Shown piece after piece: positions 32,769-44,500 of a DNA stretch of 64,000 nucleotides. The position numbers were made by a program, and so were the translations under genes. A model generated the notes under the pieces. That model did not search any database. It was not told the origin of the DNA and saw nothing but the letters and a program-made list of their open reading frames with translations. How positions within the stretch are numbered: the first letter of the stretch is position 1; each line of letters opens with the position of its first letter. Source of the stretch: Monocercomonoides exilis (lineage: Eukaryota > Preaxostyla > Oxymonadida > Polymastigidae); assembly GCA_001643675.2 (NCBI GenBank), contig LSRY02000006.1, positions 1,242,501 to 1,306,500 on the forward strand, in the 5' to 3' direction.

Positions 32769-33447
32769 GAAGAATCAATCCCGTGAAAGGAATAAATACT
32801 TGTAAAAATAATATCTTTCAAAAAAAATAGTGGAATGATCAAAAGATTGAATTGAACATTTTTGAAGATAAATGTGCTCCAATTATATTGAAGTCAATTA
32901 ACATCGCATCCATTTTCCAAATGAAAATTGTTAAATAACTATTCAAAGAGAACATGTCATTTCTTGAAATGTGAAAAACTGGATATTCTGGGTATGAATG
33001 TGAATAATTCTATAAAAAGTTGAAAATGATGCTCATAATTTCTGCTGCAATTTGAAGCGCGAATCATTTTGATTGCAACATTTTTGATCTGTTTTCTTTT
33101 AGTCTTAACAATCTTATTGAAACAGATAATTGCATTTTTCTTTAATCGTTTCTATTTTGACGTTTTACAAAAATATATCACACTCACGCTCAATGATTCT
33201 TTGTAGTCGTTTTTGCACCACTCAAAAATTAAATAATTCAAAAACAAAAACCTCACAGAAAAGCAACGATTTTCTGTAAATCAAAAAATTTCAAAAACAG
33301 ACGGTAACAATAATTCAAAACACTAACGTTTAATCGTAAATGAAAACAAATTAAATATTCACACATTAAACTTCTCAAAGGCAGCATTTTAAGCTGCAAA
33401 ATAGTTAACAATACTCTCTTAATTTAAAAAAAAAATTATTTCTCTTT
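32769..33447. other. AT-rich spacer
   Basis: 5' flank of UFD2 and 3' flank of the protease gene. No gene seen. Confidence 0.5.
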
Positions 33448-35659
33448 TCATTTGTTATTTCTACGAGCATAAGGAAGCGGACCATCCCAGGCAGGATATT
33501 GATTTTGCGTATGAGTTGAATTTTTAATCAGTGAATAATCGTATTGAGGATAGCTGCCACTGTTGCATTCATAAGAACTATCGCTCCAATCAATTTCAAA
33601 GGCGCTTGCTGTTGGCATTTCAGTCTCTCTCGAAATACGATGGATCACAGAATAAGGACTTTTAAATATACATAAGAAGAAATATTAAAAAAAAAAAAAA
33701 AAAAAAATTCTTATAAGATCAACAACAATGACATACATTGCCCAATATCCACAAAGATCAATGTCATCCTTTAACTTATCGCGTTGCTCTTTTATCGGCT
33801 CCATTACTGACGAGATCATCTGAAGAGGAATCCAGTTCAGAGTGAATTCTCCTTTTGTCTTGTTATCCTCTTTTAAAATCGTAACAAAACGCATGTAGTA
33901 CATCTGGTTCGAGTCTGATTTCATTGAGTCAAAGAAATATCTGTACTTATCTGAATCACATCCATATTGTTTGTCTTTGCACGAAAACTCATGCGCCTGC
34001 GATGTTAATTCAATGAGGTCTTGAGACGACTTTGGATCAAGACACATGGCAAGTGATTTTTCTTCAGGAGTCATTTCTTTCTCTTCATCGCCATTGAGGT
34101 TCTGAGTAAGGTTGTTAGCCATATGGTTTATGATATTCCTCAATCGTCTTCCTGTTTGCTTTGGTGACAGAATCGACTGCCCAACTTCCGTTCGCAAATG
34201 ATTTGAGTTTTTGCTGCTTTGCATTGCATTCGTCTTTGGCGCTTTCTCATCGTCAAAAATGAGATGAGTGCAAGACAGCCAGTTCATTGGATTGTTCACG
34301 TTGGGGCAAATTGTCAGCTCGTCCCATGTTGAATGCTTGCCCAAAAAGAAGTTCAATGAATGAGAGCCTCTCATCCAGCTGTTCTTCAGAATAATGACAC
34401 CTCGTTCAGGATCCCCTCCCACAGCTCCCCGGCCATAGGCTGCTCCCTCACGGCCAGGCTCTATGTCTTTTTCTCCTCTTCTCCAGCCGCCTCCCACTCC
34501 TTCTCCATATTCACCTTGTCTCAGTCCTTTCATCGTCATCCATTCATCGTTGTACCCCACCATCTGCATGATGTGGCCGAAAAACAGCTCGAAAGTCTCT
34601 GCCATATACCATTCGGCTTCTGGATTCATTGGCTCAGCTCCCCAATCGAAGCATTTATCGGTGTCTTTGTTCTTTGTGATGTATGACGGGCATTCAACAA
34701 ATGAATCGGAATCTTTTTGTAATTCACAGATTTTAGAATATTCAACTGTCTGATCGTTTCTTTCATTTTGTTTAGTTGTATCACAAGGAATATATATGTG
34801 GTTGCGAGGATGCCACGAAAAATAAACAGGACCTACACTTTGTTCTCGTAAAAGCGCCTTCATATCCTCCACGGAATACGCAGTGTGAATCCTAGAAATT
34901 TTTGGACGGATAGGATTAGAATCATTTTTCATTCTCTCCTCAAGTCCAGGACACTCAAAATCCTTACCTGGTTTGGTGATGTATGGACAAACAGATTCAG
35001 GATATATGTGATTATGAATATTACGTAGATAGTAAAACTAAAGAAAAACGAATATAAATGAAAAAGGAGTTTTTTTAGTGAAAATATTATTTAATTTATT
35101 ATAATGCTTCAAACCCATTCAGGTAATCCTCCTTCAGTTGTATTTGATTGAGGTCCTTGTCCGTATCCATCACATATTTTTGTATTTTCTTTTTTCTGGC
35201 ATTCCTCAACAATTAGTTTCGCAAGTGATTGAACTGAAAAAGAAACATATTCGTTTTCTTTCAAAAATCCTTTCTTTATCCCATTTAATCTATACGAATC
35301 TTCAAGATATGACGCTAATGCAAAAGCCCTAAAATTTCCAAAAGAAAAAGAAAAATTAAAGAAAATATGAAAGTTATTGCATTTTTTAAAAGAATATCCA
35401 ACCAGCAAGTATTTCTCGATCCTTGATCTTTATGAGGCCCTGGAAATTTTGCTGCATATTTATATGGAGGGATGCTAAAGGATATTTCTGGCATTTTTGG
35501 TTCGTAATGAATAGATGCAACTATTGAAACGCCAACAATCAAAAATATGCATATTATCCCAAGAAGAACAATTTGAGCAATTGCCCAAAATTTTTCTTTA
35601 TTTATTGACTTAACTTTTGGAGCAGCATCGTTTTTATCCATATTTACATGCTTAAACAT
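33448..35659 (-). CDS. Membrane-anchored papain-family (C1A) cysteine protease
   Basis: Cysteine peptidase of the papain family, type II membrane topology. Exons: 35659-35403, 35328-35115, 35037-33737 and 33658-33448; all junctions keep phase, 660 residues, TGA stop. A short basic N-terminus is followed by one membrane helix (residues about 24-50). The catalytic domain then starts almost at once. DQGSRNTCWAFALA carries oxyanion Gln79 and nucleophile Cys85, and the Cys-Trp pair is split across the first intron. FSVQSLAKLIVEECQ and EGGLPEW follow. GHIMQMVGYNDEW has His302, and GVIILKNSWMRG has Asn366. About 60 Gly/Arg-rich residues separate His and Asn, more than usual. Roughly 290 residues of unknown, mostly soluble sequence follow the domain. 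No classical inhibitor propeptide is seen. Likely lysosomal, endosomal or surface. Confidence 0.88.
33686..33710. repeat. Poly-A run in last protease intron
   Basis: About 21 consecutive A on the plus strand, read as a poly-T tract on the transcribed strand inside the intron 33659-33736. Confidence 0.85.
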
Positions 35660-37261
35660 TGAAAAAAGCTGTTGATTAATTGATCAACAAATAATGTAAT
35701 TGTGGGCTCTTCACTTAATTTGTATATGTTTTCATATCTGCAATCTAGCAATCTTTTTCCTCAGTTAATTTTAAATCAAGAATTTTAGAATATGTGTTTT
35801 TTTTCACAAGTTTTTTGTTATTTGAATTATCTTCTACCACAGTTATTCGTATTATCAAAAGACAAATTTTCATCTTGAAAGATGTTTTGCGTAAAAACAG
35901 TGTTTCGGAAAAATTACCTTTTAAAAAGATTAATAACATATGAAGAAATCAATATGCGTCAAGAACATATGATTGGAATAGTTCAATATTAATGTATTTT
36001 GTCAATTTCTTTGAAGCCATTTGAAGGTTCCTGCTTTTAATTATCATTGATTTTTCATTCTTTCAATCTTTTTTCCATTTGCTTTACTGAAACACTGCAG
36101 AACATGCTCCTTATGTGCTTTTTAACACAAAGTTGTTAGATCAGAATAATTTATGAATTGGATGTTCTTTTTTAAAATCACGCTATCATTAGAGTATTGA
36201 TCAAAAAATTTATCCTTATCGCGAAAACTGTAACTATTAATTTCTTGTTTATAATTTTATTGGAAAAAGTCGAATTTTCTAAATACCTTTTTCTATCTTT
36301 CTCTCACTTTTTTATTCTTTCTGACTTTTTCCTCTCTTTCTTTGTTTCTTCATTTAGCATCGAGAAATTTGTTAAGATTGCAAAATTATTCCCTTGTTAG
36401 AGGAAAAAAAGAGGGGAAAAGTCAAAGATTCATGTTTATAGCTTTTACTCTTTGTTTCAAGGACTGACATTTACATTGAAGATGTTTTCTATAACAATTT
36501 GATTGCTTATCGTGATTGCAAAACTGTTGTGCGAGTTGCGCTGAAATGCGCCGAGCCATTTATACTGCATAAAGAATGGCTGACGATCCATTCAATCATC
36601 ACTTTCTTTGAAAAGATGTTTATGCTGCTATTGAAATGAAATGAGAAATGTGTTGTTGAAATGCGATAATAAAATCCTCTATCTTAAGATTTGCATGTGT
36701 TTCTTACATCGTTTGAACAAACTATAATGCCATTATCCAGAAATTTTTCGATTTCTCATGTGCAGCCATCATCTCGCTTTAAAGAGAAAGAATGTTCTCA
36801 ATGATTCATGATTCTGAAATTGTTTCCATGTAAAAGGTCTTAATAATTTCCCAAGACAATGAAAAAAAAGTTTTTTAAAAAATTCATGAAGCTTGGAGCA
36901 TACAGGTATTCTTTCTTTACAAAACAAATGATACCCAATTCTCTCTCTCATTTCCGAAACCTCAGAAAGAAAGAATTGATCTGCTCTTCATCCTTGAAGA
37001 AATCAATGTTCTATTTAAATATAATTGCAAGGCTATGTTCATTCGTTAAATCTTGATTTTTTCTTCCCCCTCCAAATGGTTGCAACAAAGAACAACTGTG
37101 TTTAGAGTCGATTATCGGTAAGTGGCACTTTTCATTTCTGAACTGATTGGCTCAAATTATCTGTTTGCATTATTAGTCTTCATTCATAATTTCTATATTA
37201 CGTGTTGCAGCGATATTCGATTATAACAAAAAATTGACTTCATTGCAACATACTAATTCTT
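35660..37261. other. Gene-poor AT-rich stretch
   Basis: 1.6 kb without a supportable gene. Short frames at 35745-35939 (minus) and 36197-36400 (plus) are low-complexity Phe/Leu/Lys. A plus-strand stretch at 36470-36640 reads as a coherent-looking helical peptide (NNLIAYRDCKTVVRVALKC) with no start or domain, possibly eroded coding debris. Confidence 0.45.
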
Positions 37262-37729
37262 CTATTCTATTGGTTCATTCTTTTCTTTTTCAGACAATAA
37301 ATCCTGTAAAATAACATTCTTTTTTTCGCAATAATGAAAAATTTTACTGGATCTTTCATTAAAATATTCAAAGCTGTAAATAACTCTTGTCTCATCTTTC
37401 GTTCCACGAACCTTTTCCCATTGTTCACTTGTTGAGTTTTCATATCTTGTCGAATAGTGGAATAATGTTGTACTATCTTCCAATAAATCACAAATTGCAT
37501 CATATGTACGAACATCATCTCTTTCTAATGCCAATTTCCCTTCCTGAAAAAGTCTGTTAATTGCATGATATTCTTCTCCAATTGTTAAATCCTCTCTTTG
37601 TGGAATGTTATATTTATTCAAAACAGTACCCATCAAAATAGCCATTCGTGATTCGTAGTTGGGAGCCTTTGATACAGTATCGTCATAACACACTCTATAT
37701 TTACAGGTTTCTTTGTTTTCAATCATCAT
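37262..37729 (-). CDS. Hypothetical protein, 155 residues
   Basis: Single-exon frame starting MMIENKETCKYRVCYDDTV and ending KEKNEPIE with a TAG stop. It is balanced in composition, charged, soluble and predicted mostly helical (EEYHAINRLFQEGKLALERDD, DAICDLLEDSTTLFHY). There is no signal peptide, membrane segment or motif I recognise. Its codon use and composition look more coding-like than the surrounding AT-rich DNA. It stands alone between spacers of 1.6 and 0.8 kb. Additional exons cannot be excluded. Confidence 0.55.
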   Translation of the reverse strand: MMIENKETCKYRVCYDDTVSKAPNYESRMAILMGTVLNKYNIPQREDLTIGEEYHAINRLFQEGKLALERDDVRTYDAICDLLEDSTTLFHYSTRYENSTSEQWEKVRGTKDETRVIYSFEYFNERSSKIFHYCEKKNVILQDLLSEKEKNEPIE

Positions 37730-38539
37730 TAACTAACTTTTTTAAATTTGGTTTTGATTGATAACAAATAATAAATTCTATTGAAAGAGATAGTTTGCAT
37801 TTTTCTTTTACAAAAATCGAAGTCAATTCATATCAATCAATAATTGTTGATAATTATAATAGATATTTTTTTTTTAAAAATCAAAACCAACTCTTTCAAA
37901 AAAGATTTTTTAACTTTATTTATCGAATAAATAATTTCTAATAACAATTAAACAATTTCCGTTTCGACATATCAAATAATAACTTGGCTGCTTTATGATA
38001 CATAGGTATTCCAACCCTGATGAATTGCATATTCAAATGAAAATTAAATAATAAATTTTCAAACAAACAAAAAAATGGAATTTTCATTTCAAAAAAGTTA
38101 ATATTCTTTCATAACATAAAATAATGAAATGATATTTCATTTATTTTCTAAATGAAAACTTAATTTTTCTGGCAGCAAAAAGCATTATCAATCATGGTTT
38201 GAGAAGAAAGCAGGAAATAATATTATCCACACAAATCAATAAAGCCTATTTAATGCAATCAATTTTAATAAACATAATGTTGAACATATGTCATTAACTT
38301 GTTTTATTCACAAATATGACAGAAAAAAAAATTTCCTTCCCCCATAATTATTTTTCATTTCTGAATAATTAAACATACCTTTGAAAAAAGGGAATTAAGT
38401 CTCAATTCAAAAGAGCTAACATATTGAGCGTTTGTTCATCGATTCAAATACATTTATATTTTGAACAATAATTTGAAAATCGCTATTTTTGCTATTCAAT
38501 TCTTTATTTTATGACTTTTTAAGTTCATAAAGTTCAAAG
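37730..38539. promoter_or_regulatory. Divergent AT-rich region upstream of the giant gene
   Basis: 810 bases between the start of the minus-strand 155-residue protein and the ATG of the giant plus-strand gene; any promoter of both lies here. In-frame TAA at 38528 closes the giant frame just upstream of its ATG. No specific element recognised. Confidence 0.35.
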
Positions 38540-41500
38540 ATGATTGAACGAAGCATGCGCGTTTTTATTTCATTTACAACTTGGATATTGTGGTTTTTCC
38601 AAATTTCAACTCATTTATTTTGTCGGACACAATGCGAAGAACTCCAAAAATTTTCTACAATATATTCTAGAGAAAAATCATACATAGAATTAAAGCATCA
38701 TGCTTCCATTGCAACATTTTCTTTAATGAATTCTTCTTTAATTATTAAAACCAGTATTTTATCGATGACAGGGAATCAATCTTCCTTCTATTTAAATCAT
38801 TTTTCTAATCTTCATTTGAGGTTATGCCAAATGTTCATAACTTCAATTCATTCTCACCATTCAATTTTGTCAGAAGGAATTGTTCAGATGGAAAATATTT
38901 CGTTTAGTTTATTGGAAAATCGATTTATAACTTCTTTTGTGCATTCTTCATCTTTGAAAGGTGTTTTTGTCATAAAGCAATCGTCTTTTTCTTCATTTTC
39001 CACAAATCCACATCCAACATGTTTTGTTTCTGGACAAATTGGAGAAACTATTTTTTTGTCCAACGCTTTTGTGAACATTTCATCAAAACTGCATCCGCAT
39101 TTGGAACAGACAAAGAAATCAAAATATAACATTGCAATGAATTTCAATATGAAAGGGTGCATTTTTACGAATGTTGATAACCCATTAGAAGGGTGCTTGA
39201 TTAATATTTGGCAAAGTACGAAACGTTCGCAAATATTCAATTCATCATTTACTGGATGCAAGAGATTCTTACAAGTATCAATTATGGATTCTTTTCACGA
39301 TTTATCCATTTCACAAAAGAAAAGATCATCATCTTCTTCTTTTATAATGTCACAAATGGATTATTCATCAACCGTGGAAGAAGCTTCTTTCAGCGACTGT
39401 TCATTCACACGATGTTCAAGAGCATCCGGAAACGGAGGTGGAATTTGCGCTGTTGGAAAGGCATTAAACTTATTGCGAACTCATTTTACAAACTGCTCCG
39501 CAACAGGAAGCAATTCAAAAGGAGGATCTATATTTGTAGAAGAGCCGGAAAATACCGCATCAATTGATAGCTGCAATTTTACTTCATCATTATCCACTTC
39601 ACATGGAAGCGCAATTTCATTGTACACAACGTCTTGTTCCATTGACATAACTACCTGCTGTTTCATGCATTGCTTTTCATCGTCTGGCTATGGAGCAGTT
39701 CATATTGATGGCACAATTCCCATCGGAAGCACTTCAAAAATCCAAATGTGCGTATTTGTCAACAATTCGGGGACATACCAATTTGGCGATATATTTGCGG
39801 ACGGCTCATGTGGATCTGCAATGAGTAATAATAATGCAATATATCAATGCGTGTCTTTGAGTAATGCTCCAAGAATTAGAATGGGATCTGCTGATTTCTC
39901 TAACCTTGCAGTATTGCCAACAAATGGGACTTCAAGAGATACAATTTTTGTTGACGGAACAGCAGGATCTGACTGGGACAACTGTGGGTACCTTCAGGAA
40001 TTTTCTTGTAGGACACTTTTGTTTGCAGTGAATGTTACAAATGTTTCACGATATATCATTGATGCGAATGATGGAGAATATCCAGAGCAGCAATGGAGCC
40101 ATTCTGAGACAAAAAGAGTATCAATTAAAGGAAATCTAGATGATTTTAGCAGAGTGGTAATAACAACTTCCGACAGCACTTTGACGGAGATTTCATCAGG
40201 GTCACTCACATTCACTTCTGTAACTATTCGACATGGAGATACGTCATCTTCTTTGCTTACAGTTTTCCATTCATCCGGATCATTATCTCTGAATAAATGC
40301 TTAATTACAACAATTTCAACATCATCTTCGTTTAGTCCGCCCATAATTTTAATAAGGTCAGGGACGTTTGTTGCTGAGAAAAGTAGGTTCGTTGGATTCA
40401 AAGGCTCAAATTCAGCGTTTGTTCTAGTTGAAGGCAGTGCCGCAATCACATTTAATGAATGTAGCTTTTCAAATATTAAAAGAAACAATGGAAATGGAGC
40501 TTCAATAGAAGCTGCTCTTGACGGGTCATCACGAATGCTTGTGAACAATACAAACATAACATCATCGCAGACAATGTCAGGATGTGGAGGCGGAATTTAT
40601 GTGAATATTGGAGGAACTCTCGGACAGACTTTGCTGGTCATTGGAGCATCACAAGGAGCAGGCACCGTTGCCTTTTCAAGCTGTACTGTTAATTCGGATG
40701 TGCCCACCAATCTTGGAGGAGGCATTGGCATTCGTTTAGGATCCAACAGTGCTGGATTTGAGCTGAATGCTGCCTCATTTTCAAATTGCGGCACCACAAA
40801 CGCTCCACATGTTTTTGTTGATGCTTACAAGCTTGACAACTACATCTCTCAGACTTCATTCAGATACATAACCAACATTAACAGCGATGAGCACAACTCA
40901 ACTCTTATAGGAACCAAAAATTATGATAGAAATCGACAAATCCCTTTGATACTTTATCTGAGGGCTGCCTCACCTTCGCCAATTTATGTGAATGAAAATG
41001 GAATTGACTTCAAATACTGTGGATCTGAAGCAAATCCATGTTCCGTAATTCTTGGCGAAAGATCGTCCATCTCCAGTGCAACACAAGTTATTAAATTAAT
41101 GAATCCGTTTTCATTTCAGCAGCATTTGGCCTTTTCAACTTATTCCTTTGATATTTCTTCGCATTCGGATGCAGAGAATTACAAATTTTCATTTTTTGAT
41201 TCACCTTTTTCGACAAATTATGAAGCTCCTGTTATCGTATATTCTTCTGTTTCTCTCCAAAAGATCAAATTTTCTATGCCACAAAGCATATCTCGAATGT
41301 GCAATTCTGCTTTTCTATGCTCATCACCAACAGCAGTACTATCTATTATTTCTTGTGGATTTATTGCGATGCAAGGAATAACTCAAATTAGTTATTCTCT
41401 TGTTCGCATTACACAAGGAACAGTCTCTATAAACAACACAGCAGAAGTGCCGGCTGCGTCTTTCAACGGTGTAGCTCTGTTTGCAGCTACAGGAACGTCA

Positions 41501-44500
41501 TCAAAATTGACAATTTTCCAATGGAACAGCTCATCTACTGCACTCAAAACAACAAGCTCGAATGTTGGGCTGATTGATATCAGAGATGGTGCTTCACTTA
41601 AACTGATTTCATCTTCTTTAAAGAATATTAATTCTGAACATCCAATAATAATGTGTAATGATGGAGGTATTAACATTACAGAAACTTCGATGACAAACAT
41701 TACAAGGAATGCTGGAAATGGTGGTGCAGTTGAAGGATACTTGCAAAACTTTGACTGTTCAATAACCTCATCAAATTTTTCACAATGCTCAACCACTGCT
41801 AATCTGTCGAATGGAGGATCTTTTTATTTTTCAATTAGTAAATCAGATTCGTTATCAATTTCTGATGTGAAATTCGATCAATGCAAAGCTGCTTCGGGAA
41901 ACGTTGAAGGAAGAGGAGGAGGTATTTTCATAATTACTTCAACTTACTCGTCTCCTTTCCTCCTGACTTCTCTCACTTTCACAAACTGTAAAGCGACATT
42001 TGGAGATAACATCTTTGTTCAAGGCCACAGACTATCATTGTTTGTCAATCATTCCACATTTTCATTTGCATATTCAACAGCAAATACGAAAGAAATGATG
42101 GGAACAGACACAAACATAGACGCAAATACGTGCATTTCTCTTTTAGCTTATCTGACAGAAACTGCATATAGTGGATTTGTGTGCGTCAGTGACGTTGGAG
42201 TGAATTATATTGATTGCGGCGCTCACCAACTTAGCCCTTGCGAAACAATAAACGGAGCAATCCAATACCAAACATCTGGATCATCAAGCATGAAGCTGAA
42301 GCTTGTTAGTCCATTTTCAATGAAAAAAGAAATAACTTTATCTGACACTCAGACAGACATAACGCCTGAGACGGAAGGTCAGAGCGTACTTGTTACTGAA
42401 GACCCGCTTGGGACATCGCTCAACGGCTTCATTTCTATTTCGATTGATACATCCATCACTGGAATTACTTTCATATTTTCAGAAACATTTTCTTACAGAG
42501 CTTTCATCTACTGTACCGAAAATTCTTTAACTGTTTCGTCGTGCTCCTTAAAGAGTGCTGCTGGAGAGCCAACTGCGGAATCGCCAAGCCAGTTCCATTT
42601 CAGCTTCGTTAATTTGAACGGAAGTCGTACAACTTGTTCAGCAACAATGTCCTCTTTGACTGTTCAGAATGCTTTAATGGTTGGAAGTCCGCTTCTGAAA
42701 GTTTTCGGAGCCAGCGCTTCTTCATCAATCTCTGACTCTTCATTTGTTAATGTTAAAGCTACTGAAACTACAGGACTTTTCGATATTTCAGCAAATGGCT
42801 CTCTGACAATTGACGGAGGCTCGTCATTTTCTGATTGCAATTGCTCCTCTTCAGTTTATATATACGGCTCAAGTGCAAAATCTATTACACTTTTGAGCAT
42901 TTCTGTTTCTCGGATCAATTTTACGTCGGGGTACTTTGTAAAGCAAAACGGAGGAACTCTTATGATAGATTCTCATTCCGAGATGACTTCAATTTCAGTG
43001 AATTCTGAAGGCTTTATAAAATATTCTGGCAAAGATTCTTTCTTCATAGCTTCTTCGTTTTCTGACTTTGATTTATCGGATTCTTTTTTGATTGGCATCA
43101 CTTCAACGGAATTATCTTCGAATGTTTTTGTTGTTTCATCCTCTTTCTCTTCATTTCACATTAATTCTGGTTATCTCTTGAAATGCACTGGTCAAAGCAC
43201 GAAAACAGGAAAGCTCAATGCATCTTCTGTTACAGTTCAGTCAATCTCATCAACAAGCTATGTGCCACTTGTTGATGTTCGGGAATTTGCCGAGGGTTAT
43301 TTTGATTCAGCGCATTTTTCTATGATCAATCAGACTTCAGGATCGATTGTGCACCTTTCTTCTTGCATAAGTGTTAATATTTCTTCGTGCTCATTTGGAT
43401 CAGTCAACACAACTGATGGTTGTTGTATCGAGCTCGATACAATTAACAGTGTAAATGTAAGCGAGGTTACACTTTCATCAATCGATGTTTTAAACGGCCG
43501 TCTTATTCAATGTGAATCTTTAGTTTCTTTGTTTCTTTCCGTTTCATTATCTTCCATCACATCATCTTCATCCATACCTATTCTGAGCATTGACAATTCG
43601 AATAGCGTTACTATCAGTTCTAGTTTGTTTTCGGATATCACATCATCTTCCTCTGACTGCATTCAATGCACTGGCTGCGGAGATATTTCGGTGCAGTCGC
43701 TTTCTTTTTCTTCGATTTTATTTCAGATTGCTGGAAGCTGCTTTGCCAGCAATGGATTCGATACAGCCACGTTCCAGCAGCTCTCCTTCAGCAGTCTGAC
43801 TATCCCGTCTGGATACGCTCTTTCATTCTCTTCTGCAGGTAACGTTCAGCTCACTTCATCTAATTTCACTTCTCTGAATATAACTGATGGCGCTGCCATT
43901 ATCTGCTCCACGCTATCGCAGTTGCGCCTTTTATCAGACAACTTCACGTCGATTAACGCTTCAATCGGATCTTGCATGAAAATTTCCTCATGCAACACTT
44001 TTAACTTGAACCAATCGGTTCTGTCTTCAATATGCGGGCATGGAAATGGAGCGTCTGTGTATATATCCGAAAGCGGAGGAAATTCAGCCACGCGGGTTAT
44101 TGAGCAAACTTCGTTTCTAAACAGCAAATCATTGGACGAAGAAGAACCAAAATTGGGTGGAGCTGTATTTGTATCGTTAACAGCTTATCAATCAATGAGA
44201 GTGATGAACTCGAATTTTTCTCTTTGCAAAGTTGGAACAGAAAAAAGCAGAGGAGGTGCAATTTATTTAGGGACTAATGGACTAGGCTGCTCTTTTAACA
44301 TCTCTACATCTCAATTTGAAACCAATTCTGCTTTTCTCGGAAAGAATCTTTTTTTGACAGGCTCGAATTTAACAGCTTTATTATTCAATCAAAACAAACT
44401 GAACAGTTTTACCGCAGAACAGTTAAGTTTATCTGACAATAGAAATCAATTCAATGGCTTTGAAACCCCCGACGTGTCTCCAGTGCCTTTGTTTTTGTTT

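Noticed and set aside
39208-39567. Plus-strand 119-residue frame and many short minus-strand frames through 39-64 kb
   Set aside because: All are out of register with the giant frame and are made of its antisense or shifted codons.
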